From the NCBI GenBank assembly GCA_023143455.1, contig JAGLHT010000002.1, positions 1 through 64,000 of the forward strand: DNA of 64,000 bases. The letters run 5' to 3'. This DNA is from Desulfobacterales bacterium. GTDB taxonomy: Bacteria > Desulfobacterota > Desulfobacteria > Desulfobacterales > Desulfobacteraceae. Below the pieces are notes generated by a model. The model saw nothing but the letters and a program-made list of their open reading frames with translations. It had not been told where the DNA came from and did not search any database. Within the stretch, counting starts at the first letter, position 1; every line of letters starts with the position of its first letter. Shown here one piece after another: positions 17,911 to 27,191 of this stretch. The position numbers and the translations under genes are program-made.

Positions 17911-18780
17911 ATGCATTATGAAGGTGACATGATCAGACCTCCCAGCGAGGCTGGAAGTATTTTATTACAGGTAACTCTTGGTTGTTCCCACAACAAATGT
18001 ACATTCTGCGGAACCTTCCGGGGAAAAAGATTTAATATTAAAAAAGATGATGTTATCTTTGAAGATATTGAATTTGCTGCAAAACATATGAAACGCCAGA
18101 ACAAGCTTTTTATTTGTGACGGTGATGCCCTTATAATACCCCAAAAAAAACTTGTGAAGATATTAAAGCAGATACAAAACCGTCTGCCATGGGTTAACCA
18201 GGTCAGTCTTTATGCCAATACAAAAAGCATAAAAATGAAAACTAAAGAAGACCTTACAGAACTTCACAAACTTGGTGTAAAGCTTGCTTACATGGGACTT
18301 GAGTCTGGTGATGATCTCACCCTTAAAAATATCAATAAAGGGGCAGACTCAAATAAAATGATTGAAATGGGTAAAAAAATCAGAGCTTCTGGTATAAAAC
18401 TTTCAATCACAGTGCTTAATGGTCTTGCAGGACGGGAACGTTCAAAAATCCATGCAAAGGAGACTGGCAGAGTTTTATCAGCTATTGATCCTGAATTTGT
18501 CGGCGCATTAAGCCTTATGCTGATTCCCGGCACTGAGCTCCATGAACAATATACAAAAGGTGAATTTGAACTTCTAACGCCTCAAGAGTTGTTGGAAGAG
18601 CTTGGGGCTATGATATCTGCAACAAACCTTTCTTCAGGACTTTTTCATGCAAATCATGCTTCAAATTATCTTCCCATAAGAGCAAAGCTACCCGAAGAAA
18701 AAGAAAAAACACTAAAACTCATTTTTGATGCTTTAGAAGGAAAAGTTGAACTAAAGCCGGAATATATGAGGGCATTATAA
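17911..18780 (+). CDS. radical SAM protein
   Basis: A 289-residue radical SAM enzyme beginning MHYEGDMIRPPSEAGS with the cluster motif CSHNKCTFC close behind, a pattern typical of a widespread, uncharacterised anaerobe family within the Elp3/MiaB/NifB-type radical SAM group. I chose ATG 17911 because AGGA (17899-17902) is well placed for it; an in-frame TTG at 17896 would add five residues. It precedes transketolase by 26 bp, so the two may be cotranscribed. Substrate unknown. Confidence 0.85.
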   Translation: MHYEGDMIRPPSEAGSILLQVTLGCSHNKCTFCGTFRGKRFNIKKDDVIFEDIEFAAKHMKRQNKLFICDGDALIIPQKKLVKILKQIQNRLPWVNQVSLYANTKSIKMKTKEDLTELHKLGVKLAYMGLESGDDLTLKNINKGADSNKMIEMGKKIRASGIKLSITVLNGLAGRERSKIHAKETGRVLSAIDPEFVGALSLMLIPGTELHEQYTKGEFELLTPQELLEELGAMISATNLSSGLFHANHASNYLPIRAKLPEEKEKTLKLIFDALEGKVELKPEYMRAL

Positions 18781-18806
18781 AACTTTAATACCAACAGGAG
18801 AAAAGT

Positions 18807-20822
18807 ATGACTTTAATTGATAAAGACATGGACCAAACTTGTATAAACACAATCAGAACACTTTCAATTGATGCAATCCAAAAAGCAAACTCAGGTCATC
18901 CCGGAGCACCTATGGGGCTTGCACCTGTGGCTCATGTCCTATGGAAATACTTTCTGAAACATAATCCAAAAAACTCATCCTGGGTTGATAGAGATAGATT
19001 TGTACTCTCCGGCGGTCATGCTTCAATGCTCCTTTATAGCCTTCTCTTCCTTCATGGCTACGGCTTAACACTTGATGATATTAAAGATTTCAGACAATGG
19101 GGAAGCAAAACTCCGGGGCATCCTGAACTTGGACATACAAATGGTGTGGAAACCACCACCGGTCCGCTTGGACAGGGTGTTGCCAACAGCGTTGGTATGG
19201 CAATGGCAGAACGCCATCTTGCAGCAAGATTTAATAAGGACGGAAAGAATATCATTGATCATCACACCTATGTGATCTGCGGAGACGGAGATCTGATGGA
19301 AGGTGTTGCCATGGAAGCAGTGTCCCTGGCAGGTCATCTTGGGCTTGGCAAACTTATCTTAATTCATGATGATAATTCTATCACCATTGAGGGGAAAACA
19401 GACATTGCTTCCAGTGAAGATATAGAAACAAAATTTAAAAGCATGAATTGGCACGTTCTTGTAGTTGAAGACGGCAATGACCTTGATGAAATCCATCAAG
19501 CTATTCAAAGTGCTAAAGATGAGACTAAAAAACCAACTCTTATTAAATGTAAAACTGAAATTGCTTTTGGAAGCCCAAACAAACAAGGAACTTCAGATGC
19601 TCATGGCGCACCCCTTGGTGCTGATGAAATAAAACTTGTAAAAGAAAATTTTGGCTTCCCTATAAATAAAGATTTTTATGTTCCAGCTGAAGCCTTAGAT
19701 GATTGCAGAAAATCATTAACTAAAGGTCAAGAAAAAGAAGATAAATGGCAAACTGTTTATGATCAATATAAAAGTGAATTTCCTGAACTTACAGCAAGTT
19801 TTGTTGATGCTGTAAGCGGATTTTTAACCACAGGCTGGGATAAAGATATAGCAACGCTTTCTCCTTCTGACGGCCCTATTGCAACTCGGGCTGCGTCAGG
19901 AAAAGTTTTAAATTCAATTGCCAAAAATCTGCCCACACTCATGGGCGGCTCAGCTGACTTGGCTCCTTCTAACAAAACATATCTTGATAATGAAGAAGTG
20001 TTCCAAAAAAATTCATACCACGGAAGAAATATTAGATTTGGTGTGCGGGAACATGCCATGGGATCTATTATGTCTGGCATGTTTCTCCATGGTGGAATCC
20101 GACCCTACGGTGGAACATTCCTTGTATTTGCGGACTACATGCGACCAGCAATTAGAGTTGCATCCTTGATGAAACTTCCGGTTATCTACGTTTTTACCCA
20201 TGACAGTGTTGCCGTTGGAGAAGATGGACCAACACATCAGCCTGTAGAGCATGTTGCATCCCTTAGAGCAATCCCAGGGCTAAATGTTATCCGGCCTGCG
20301 GATTTCAATGAAACATCTCAAGCCTGGCAAATAGCTCTTAAATCTGTTGATGCACCGACAGCTCTTCTTTTAAGCCGCCAGAAACTTCCTGTACTTGACA
20401 AAATCCTCGATCAACCCAAGGGAAATGGCAATGTAATTGACGGGGCATATGTAATAAAAGATTCTGACAAAGATCCTGATCTTATACTTATAGGCTCTGG
20501 CGCTGAACTTCATATCTGTATCAGCGCTGCTGAAACCCTTGAAAATGAAGGGATTAGCACAAGGGTTGTAAGTATGCCTTCATGGGAACTTTTTTCCAAA
20601 TCTCCTGAGGTTTATCAAGAAAGAATTCTTCCTGAAACAGTTACAAAACGTATTGCAGTTGAAGCAGGAATATCAATGGGCTGGGAGCGCTTTGTTGGCA
20701 ATAAGGGAAAAATCATATCCATTGATAAATTTGGAGCTTCAGCTCCTGGTAACAAAGTTCTGGAAGAATATGGTTTCACTTCAGAAAATATTGTTAAAAC
20801 AGCAAAAGAAATGTTTAAATAA
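18807..20822 (+). CDS. tkt: transketolase
   Basis: Thiamine-diphosphate enzyme of 671 residues, the usual full length, moving two-carbon units between sugar phosphates in the pentose-phosphate pathway. Visible family motifs: SGHPGAPMG near the N-terminus, the ThDP-binding [14 protein letters not shown] region, TGPLGQG, and in the pyrimidine domain [10 protein letters not shown] and [16 protein letters not shown] good ribosome binding site (AGGAG) precedes the ATG. It follows the radical SAM gene by 26 bp. No transaldolase or isomerase gene is adjacent. Confidence 0.97.
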   Translation: MTLIDKDMDQTCINTIRTLSIDAIQKANSGHPGAPMGLAPVAHVLWKYFLKHNPKNSSWVDRDRFVLSGGHASMLLYSLLFLHGYGLTLDDIKDFRQWGSKTPGHPELGHTNGVETTTGPLGQGVANSVGMAMAERHLAARFNKDGKNIIDHHTYVICGDGDLMEGVAMEAVSLAGHLGLGKLILIHDDNSITIEGKTDIASSEDIETKFKSMNWHVLVVEDGNDLDEIHQAIQSAKDETKKPTLIKCKTEIAFGSPNKQGTSDAHGAPLGADEIKLVKENFGFPINKDFYVPAEALDDCRKSLTKGQEKEDKWQTVYDQYKSEFPELTASFVDAVSGFLTTGWDKDIATLSPSDGPIATRAASGKVLNSIAKNLPTLMGGSADLAPSNKTYLDNEEVFQKNSYHGRNIRFGVREHAMGSIMSGMFLHGGIRPYGGTFLVFADYMRPAIRVASLMKLPVIYVFTHDSVAVGEDGPTHQPVEHVASLRAIPGLNVIRPADFNETSQAWQIALKSVDAPTALLLSRQKLPVLDKILDQPKGNGNVIDGAYVIKDSDKDPDLILIGSGAELHICISAAETLENEGISTRVVSMPSWELFSKSPEVYQERILPETVTKRIAVEAGISMGWERFVGNKGKIISIDKFGASAPGNKVLEEYGFTSENIVKTAKEMFK

Positions 20823-20948
20823 TACATAGACTTTTCTAAAACAATAACTACTTTATCCTCAAGAAAATAATATTCTTATAATGAATATCATAAGATAGCT
20901 GTTTTTAAACAGGTGCCTTAGATTTAGAATTAATTAGTTAAAGTAATA

Positions 20949-22223
20949 ATGAATAACGATATTGTAAAAGATAAATATTTTTTAAGAAATGCAACCAGTG
21001 TTTCCCTTGTAGAATTCATCTGGGGACTTGGTTTCCCAATCCTTTTAGAATCAACATTTCTTCAAATATTCTTAAAAACACTTGGGGCATCTGATTTTGT
21101 CATCGGACTTGTTCCATGTATCTTTATCACAGGAGTCTCCACGTTCCCACTTTTATCCAGTTATCTTACACGTAATCATAAGCATAAAAAAAGGATTGTT
21201 ATAAATCTTCACATTTTATCATCTATTGCTATTATTTTCTTTGGGATCTCCCTGTTTTTTGTAACAGCACCTTCATATATACTTATACTATTTTTCTTGT
21301 CATACATTGTGTTCTCACTGAGTATAGGACTTACATTGCCTGTCTGGCTCAACTTTCTTGTAAAAATCTTTTCGGAAAATAAAAGTGTTTCAGGATTTGG
21401 TATCATGATGGGCGCTCAAGGCATTGCAAAACTTATAAGCAGTTTCATAATCTTAAAAACTATTGAAAAATTTGGATTTTCAACTTTGAGTGCTGCATAT
21501 ATATTTTTAATTGCAGGCCTGCTGTTTTTAATAGGTTCATTCTGTTTTCTTTCTACTAAAGAAATTTCAGATGACAGAAAAATTTTTAAAAACAGTGAGT
21601 CATTCTCCAGGCATACAAAGAATACAATCAAAGAAATTTTAAAAAACAAAAATTTTTTAAAATACCTTATAGGAGATTTGGATAATTATGTGGTTATTAC
21701 AACAATTTCCTTTTATGCTGTTTATGCAACTGAGTTTTTCAGCATAAAAGCCTCAACAGCAGCGGGACTTTTTGTAGGCTTTTACTATGCAGGTTCCATC
21801 GTTGCAAACCTTTTACTTGGTCCCTTTGATTTTATAGAATTCATGGATTTGAAAAAAAAATTTATCAGCACAAAAATTCTTACAATTGCAGGACTTTTAC
21901 TACTTATCTTTATGCCAACATTGACAGGTTTTTTCGTGGCAAGTTGCTTATTTGGTTTTTGCAGGGGAACAAGAAGTATAATTTTTTCACCGGCTGTAAA
22001 AATGTTCTCAAACAAAGAAGATTCCACAGGGTATTTTGCCATAGCTCCACTTCTTACAATAATTTTTGGCTCAGGGCTTCCGGTTTTTTATGGAACTATG
22101 CTGGATATGTTTGGAGGTATGCAGGAAAACGCATATAAAATAATGTTCGGTATGTCCATTTTCCTTACTCTAATAATTTTTTACTTTGCATTAATTACAG
22201 ACTTTAAAAATAATTCTGACTAA
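20949..22223 (+). CDS. MFS transporter
   Basis: A 424-residue inner-membrane protein with about 12 hydrophobic segments in two halves, the pattern of the major facilitator superfamily. The loop between helices 2 and 3 reads LTRNHKHKKR, a basic-rich equivalent of the MFS motif A loop. The substrate cannot be read from sequence. It stands 15 bp before a periplasmic adaptor gene and an RND pump gene and is probably in the same operon, which suggests export of a common compound or complementary routes for it. Confidence 0.85.
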   Translation: MNNDIVKDKYFLRNATSVSLVEFIWGLGFPILLESTFLQIFLKTLGASDFVIGLVPCIFITGVSTFPLLSSYLTRNHKHKKRIVINLHILSSIAIIFFGISLFFVTAPSYILILFFLSYIVFSLSIGLTLPVWLNFLVKIFSENKSVSGFGIMMGAQGIAKLISSFIILKTIEKFGFSTLSAAYIFLIAGLLFLIGSFCFLSTKEISDDRKIFKNSESFSRHTKNTIKEILKNKNFLKYLIGDLDNYVVITTISFYAVYATEFFSIKASTAAGLFVGFYYAGSIVANLLLGPFDFIEFMDLKKKFISTKILTIAGLLLLIFMPTLTGFFVASCLFGFCRGTRSIIFSPAVKMFSNKEDSTGYFAIAPLLTIIFGSGLPVFYGTMLDMFGGMQENAYKIMFGMSIFLTLIIFYFALITDFKNNSD

Positions 22224-22238
22224 ATAGGAGCATATGAA

Positions 22239-23357
22239 ATGCAACTTAACAACAAAAAGAAAAAGATAATAATTATCTCAACAATTTTTATCGTTCTGAT
22301 AGGTATAATGTTATTGCTTGGGTTTTTTGTAAGTTCAAAAGCACAAGCTCTCAAAGAACAAGAGACCAATACTTCTCAAATAAAAAAAGCATTAACAAAT
22401 GTTATAACAATGGAAATTGTTCCATCTCCTGTACAGGAAGTCATCAACTTGCCTGGACGTGCAAAACCATGGAAATCTCTTACCATTGTTGCAGAAGTCC
22501 AAGGCAAAATTATCAAAAAAGAAATAATTGAAGGCACACAAGTAAAAATTGGAGATATCCTTGCAGTAATTGACAAGAGAGATTATGAAAATTCATACGA
22601 TTCTGCTGTTGCATCTTTTGAGACTGCAATGTCTTCAAAAAAACGACTTGAAGCGCTTAAAAAAAAGAAGTTTATTACGCAATCCGAGCTTGATGATGTA
22701 ACAGCAAAAGTTAAACAGGCAAAAGCTTTAAGGGACAATGCAAAACTAAACCTTGAGCGCTGCACAATCTTATCTCCTATGGATGGCATTGTTGATAAGA
22801 TCTTTATAGAAAACGGAACTTTTCTAAGCTCTGGCGACCCTGTTATGAATATTTTACAAATAGACAAGGTAAAAATAGAAGTTGGCATTCCTGAATCTGA
22901 TGTCGATGTTGTCAAAGAAATTGATGATTTTGATATTACAATTGATGCCCTTGAAAACAGGCAGTTTAAAGGAAAACGGTATTATCTTTACAATACTACT
23001 GACAGCTTTGCACGTCTTTATAACCTTGAAATAAGTGTAGAAAACTATGATAAAAAAATTCTGCCGGATATGTTTGCAAGGGTTAAAATAATTAAACATT
23101 ATATTGAGGACGGACTTTCAGTTCCAATGTACGCACTTGTCAATAAAAATGGAGTAGATGGCGTATATGTTGTTGAGAATAATGTTGCAAATTTTAGGAA
23201 AGTTGAAAAAGGTTTTCTTGACAAATGGAGAATCCAGATTGCAAAAGGATTAGAACCTAATGATAAAGTAGTTGTTATGGGGCAACGCCTAATATCTGAT
23301 AAAGAACAGGTCAATATTACTAAAAACATTAAAAGCATGGAAGAGCTGTCCCAATGA
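22239..23357 (+). CDS. RND efflux periplasmic adaptor (membrane fusion protein)
   Basis: A 372-residue MFP-family subunit anchored by an N-terminal membrane segment (~10-32). The order is that of adaptors: beta/lipoyl piece (GRAKPWKSLTIVAEVQGKI), an alpha-helical hairpin (~115-170), second lipoyl half (CTILSPMDGIVDKIFIENGTFLSSG), then beta-barrel and membrane-proximal parts. It links an RND pump to an outer-membrane channel. Its stop overlaps the ATG of the pump gene (ATGA), indicating translational coupling. No TolC-type channel gene is in the window, so a channel from elsewhere must be used. Confidence 0.93.
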   Translation: MQLNNKKKKIIIISTIFIVLIGIMLLLGFFVSSKAQALKEQETNTSQIKKALTNVITMEIVPSPVQEVINLPGRAKPWKSLTIVAEVQGKIIKKEIIEGTQVKIGDILAVIDKRDYENSYDSAVASFETAMSSKKRLEALKKKKFITQSELDDVTAKVKQAKALRDNAKLNLERCTILSPMDGIVDKIFIENGTFLSSGDPVMNILQIDKVKIEVGIPESDVDVVKEIDDFDITIDALENRQFKGKRYYLYNTTDSFARLYNLEISVENYDKKILPDMFARVKIIKHYIEDGLSVPMYALVNKNGVDGVYVVENNVANFRKVEKGFLDKWRIQIAKGLEPNDKVVVMGQRLISDKEQVNITKNIKSMEELSQ

Positions 23358-26300
23358 TAATTTCAGACAACGCTATTAAAAATCGCATCAGCGTTGTGGT
23401 GCTTGCCTTGATTATTTTTTTGACAGGAACTTATTGTTATATAGCTTTACCAAGAGAAAGTTCTCCTGATATTACAATCCCCTTTATTTTTGTCAAAACT
23501 GACTATAGAGGTGTTTCCGGCACTGATATTGAAAATAGCATAACAATAAAAATTGAAAAAAAACTTAAAGGGCTTGATAATGTTAAGAAAATCACATCCG
23601 TGAGCTCTGAAGGCCTTTCCCAGATTAATATTGAATTCATACCAGGCACAGATATTGACGAAGTATTACCCAAGGTTAAAGATAAAGTAGATGAAGCCAA
23701 ACAGGACCTCCCAAATGACCTTGATAGTGAGCCATCTGTTTATGAAGTAAATTTCTCTGATATGCCAATAGTAATATATACTTTGTCAGGAGATTGTGGC
23801 CCACGAGTTTTAAAAAAAATAGCCGACGACCTGTCTGATGATATTGAAGCCGTCCCTGGTGTACTTGAAGCTGAAGTTACCGGGGGTATAGAAAGAGAGA
23901 TCAGAGTTGAAGTTGATATTGACAAACTTGCTTATTTCAGAATCCCGATACTTGCTCTTCAAGATGCAATCTCAAGTGAGAACCAGAATACCTCGGGCGG
24001 AGCAATCACTCTGGGGCATGGACGTTATCTCATGCGGGTTCCAGGTGAATTTGATTCTCCCGAAGAGATACTCCACCTTATTGTGGCAACTCATAATGGA
24101 ACTCCTGTATATTTAAAAGATGTTGCAAAAGTTATTGACGGAAACAAGGATGCCACAAGCAAATCCAGGCTCAACGGCATAGATTCAGTCAATATCTCAG
24201 TTAAAAAACGAGTCGGTGAGAATATTATCAAAGTTGCTGCAAAGGTTGATTTAGTTGTAAAAGAGGCTCAAAAAACATTCCCAAAGAATACAAAAACAAC
24301 CAAATTAATGAACGAAACAAAACAAATAAGGCTAATGGTAGAAGACCTTGAAAATAATATCATTACAGGTCTTATTCTGGTTGTTCTTGTACTATTTCTG
24401 TCTTTAGGTGTAAGAAATGCCTTTCTTGTAGGACTTGCAATCCCTTTTTCAATGCTTCTATCTTTTACAGGATTATATGCCCTGGGTATTACCTTGAATA
24501 TGGTTGTACTCTTTTCACTCACCCTAGCTCTTGGTATGCTTGTTGATAATGCCATTGTTATTGTCGAAAATATCTATCGGTATATCCAACAGGGTGTTCC
24601 AAAAATTGATGCTGCCATGAAAGCTACAAGTGAAGTTGCATGGCCTGTAATTGGATCCACGCTCACAACCATAGCAGCGTTCTCCCCTTTAATTTTCTGG
24701 CCAGGTATCATGGGAGAATTTATGAAATACCTCCCAATGACACTGATCATAACGCTCTCATCAAGTTTATTTGTGGCTTTAGTTATAAACCCGGCACTTT
24801 GCGCTATTTTTATGAAAGCAAAAAATGTGGATGGGGTTGATCCCAAAGAACTTGCTGAAAAAATTGCAACTCAAGGCGAAGAACCAATAAAAATAGAAGG
24901 GTTTTTACTAATCTGGTATGAAAAAATAATGAAGACAGTTCTGGACAATAAACTTACAACACTGTTTTCAGCTTTTGCCATTCTTGTTATACTCTTTCAA
25001 ATCTGGCTTTTACGCATTGGTATTGAAAAACCCATTGAATTTTTTCCCAAAATAGACCCTACATCTGTTTATGTTAATATTGACCCCCCTGAAGGAACTG
25101 ACCTTGAATATATTGACTCAATAGTTCGTCAAACAGAGATTGCTTTATCAAGTTTTACAACAACAGTCTCTGATAATTCAGTTAAACTTTATAAAAAAGC
25201 CCTGACTCTTCAAAAGCATGAAAATTCTGATGGGGAAACCTTTATGGCCCCAACAGATATAAATAACATAGAACACCTGTACACCAAAGCTGTGCAAAAT
25301 TCAGGGGGAGGGTTTTCGTTTGGCTCAAGCCTACCAAATCATATTGGAATACAATTTATAGATTTTGAAGACCGAATTACATCTTCAAATGATGATTTAA
25401 ATAAATTAAGAGAGCGGATAAAAAACATAACAGGTGCTAAAATTACTGTTGAAGAGCAGGAAGAAGGTCCTCCAACAGGACCTCCCATAAACATAGAAAT
25501 ATCCGGAGATAATTTTGATATCCTAGGAAAAATTGCAGAAACAATTAAAGAAACTCTTTCAAGAATCCCCCATGTCAAAGATATAAGAGATGATTATGTT
25601 AAAGGTCTGCCCAGTATTAAAGTTAATATCGACAGGCAAAGAGCCTCTCTATTCAAACTTACAACAAGCGCCATAGGCTTTGCCATTAAAACAGCATATA
25701 ACGGACTTGATGTTTCAACTTATTATGAGGGCGATGAAGAATATGATATTGTTGTCAAACTCTCAAAAGAGGACAGAAATGTTGTGGACATCCTTCATAA
25801 ACTCATGATACCGACTCCCACAGGAGAAATAATACCGTTGACTACTATTGCAAATATTGAATATAGCGGATCCATTGGTGATATTGTACGAATAAATCAC
25901 AGCCGCGTTGTAACTGTAACTGCGAGTGTTGATGAAACTAAAGTGCCTGGTGCTGTTGTAAGAGCAAAAGCAGAGCCCCTGTTGACCAAGCTTGATTTAC
26001 CTCCTGGATACAAAGTAAAGTTCACTGGAGAAGATGAATCCCAAAAAGAGTCCCAGGATTTCCTAAGCAAAGCCTTTGCCCTTGCTTTGTTATTTATTTT
26101 TCTCATACTTGTAACGCTTTTTAACTCAGTCACACAACCAATTATTATTCTAACTTCAGTTATTCTCTCTCTTGGTGGCGCATTCCTGGGACTTTTTGTA
26201 CTTAAACTTCCCTTTGGTATAATCATGACCGGAGTTGGGGTAATTTCTCTTGCAGGCGTTGTTGTTAACAATGCAATTGTATTGATTGATTATATCAATA

Positions 26301-26590
26301 AACTAAGAGCCCGGGGAATGGCGCTTACAAAAGCTGTTATTTCAGGTGGTGCTACACGATTAAGACCTGTCATGCTTACTGCAATAACAACTATTTTAGG
26401 TCTTTTACCCATGGTTACAGGAATAAGTTATGATTTTCATGTTATGGCCTTATCCCTGACAAGTGAATCAACTCTATGGTGGAAATCCATGGCAATTGTT
26501 GTAATCTTCGGACTTATGGTTTCAACAATTCTAACATTGATTGTGGTTCCTGCACTCTATACCCTGATTGAAACATCAAAAAAGATTTAG
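23354..26590 (+). CDS. RND family efflux pump inner-membrane subunit (AcrB/HAE-type)
   Basis: A 1078-residue proton-driven transporter with an initial membrane helix, two large periplasmic loops and two six-helix bundles, the AcrB layout. Helix 4 carries LGMLVDNAIVIVENIYR, with one aspartate where AcrB has two; that variant occurs in many RND subfamilies. The second half has GVVVNNAIVLIDYIN. The LPRESSPDITIPFI segment near residue 30 is standard. It overlaps the adaptor gene by 4 bases and the convergent DUF1178 gene by 4 bases. The substrate is not readable from sequence. Confidence 0.95.
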   Translation: MIISDNAIKNRISVVVLALIIFLTGTYCYIALPRESSPDITIPFIFVKTDYRGVSGTDIENSITIKIEKKLKGLDNVKKITSVSSEGLSQINIEFIPGTDIDEVLPKVKDKVDEAKQDLPNDLDSEPSVYEVNFSDMPIVIYTLSGDCGPRVLKKIADDLSDDIEAVPGVLEAEVTGGIEREIRVEVDIDKLAYFRIPILALQDAISSENQNTSGGAITLGHGRYLMRVPGEFDSPEEILHLIVATHNGTPVYLKDVAKVIDGNKDATSKSRLNGIDSVNISVKKRVGENIIKVAAKVDLVVKEAQKTFPKNTKTTKLMNETKQIRLMVEDLENNIITGLILVVLVLFLSLGVRNAFLVGLAIPFSMLLSFTGLYALGITLNMVVLFSLTLALGMLVDNAIVIVENIYRYIQQGVPKIDAAMKATSEVAWPVIGSTLTTIAAFSPLIFWPGIMGEFMKYLPMTLIITLSSSLFVALVINPALCAIFMKAKNVDGVDPKELAEKIATQGEEPIKIEGFLLIWYEKIMKTVLDNKLTTLFSAFAILVILFQIWLLRIGIEKPIEFFPKIDPTSVYVNIDPPEGTDLEYIDSIVRQTEIALSSFTTTVSDNSVKLYKKALTLQKHENSDGETFMAPTDINNIEHLYTKAVQNSGGGFSFGSSLPNHIGIQFIDFEDRITSSNDDLNKLRERIKNITGAKITVEEQEEGPPTGPPINIEISGDNFDILGKIAETIKETLSRIPHVKDIRDDYVKGLPSIKVNIDRQRASLFKLTTSAIGFAIKTAYNGLDVSTYYEGDEEYDIVVKLSKEDRNVVDILHKLMIPTPTGEIIPLTTIANIEYSGSIGDIVRINHSRVVTVTASVDETKVPGAVVRAKAEPLLTKLDLPPGYKVKFTGEDESQKESQDFLSKAFALALLFIFLILVTLFNSVTQPIIILTSVILSLGGAFLGLFVLKLPFGIIMTGVGVISLAGVVVNNAIVLIDYINKLRARGMALTKAVISGGATRLRPVMLTAITTILGLLPMVTGISYDFHVMALSLTSESTLWWKSMAIVVIFGLMVSTILTLIVVPALYTLIETSKKI

Positions 26591-27033
26591 TTCATATCTT
26601 CTTTTGAATTTTTATGGAGGGGTAATTTAATTGTTGGGATGCCTTCTTTTTCAAGCAGTTTATCTTCATCTTTTGTTGTTGTTCCCCTGATACTTCTTGC
26701 TTCAGAAGTACCATAATGCATTTTTAAAGCTTCTTCTGTAAACTTTGATCCAACATTCTCAAAATTATTTTCAACAAACTCAGAAATCTTTTTTCCAAAT
26801 TCTTCAATAGCTTTCATATCAATTTGAGGTTCTTTGCCAGGCAAAGCTACTCTGTTTGACATATTCGATTTTGTTCTCACAGCTACTGCTGATAATTTTT
26901 GAATGACTATATTTGTCTCACAAACAGGACAAGTCAATATGCCTTGTTCCTGCTGATTGTCCATGTCTTCTCTATTATCAAACCAGCCTTCAAAGGTATG
27001 ACCATTTATACACTCAAGATCGAATATAATCAT
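26587..27033 (-). CDS. DUF1178 family protein
   Basis: A 148-residue protein with the DUF1178 pattern: MIIFDLECINGHTFEGWF at the start and a CPVCETN zinc-ribbon-like pair. C8 and the CPVC pair could bind zinc. The family is conserved in Proteobacteria and Desulfobacterota without known function. Its 3' end overlaps the convergent RND gene by 4 bases. About 95 bases upstream lies one copy of the direct repeat that brackets the neighbouring FapA gene. Confidence 0.88.
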   Translation of the reverse strand: MIIFDLECINGHTFEGWFDNREDMDNQQEQGILTCPVCETNIVIQKLSAVAVRTKSNMSNRVALPGKEPQIDMKAIEEFGKKISEFVENNFENVGSKFTEEALKMHYGTSEARSIRGTTTKDEDKLLEKEGIPTIKLPLHKNSKEDMN

Positions 27034-27127
27034 ATTATTTTGCCTATACCTGCTTTATACATTTTTTTATGCCTTTTATCTGGTAAAATAATTATTTAAT
27101 TAACCAGTCCAAATACAACCTACGTAC

Positions 27128-27162
27128 TTTATTACAAATTTTTCATCCTGGCAATTTGTTTT
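27128..27162. repeat. 35-bp direct repeat, distal copy beside the FapA gene
   Basis: Matches 29363-29397 at 33 of 35 positions in the same orientation, 2,235 bp away. It contains a 7-bp inverted repeat, ACAAATT..AATTTGT. The other copy includes the last codons of the radical SAM gene, so this one looks like a duplicated gene 3' end left on the far side of an inserted segment. Confidence 0.85.
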
Positions 27163-27191
27163 ATATCCTTTAAAATATTATATAATCAAAA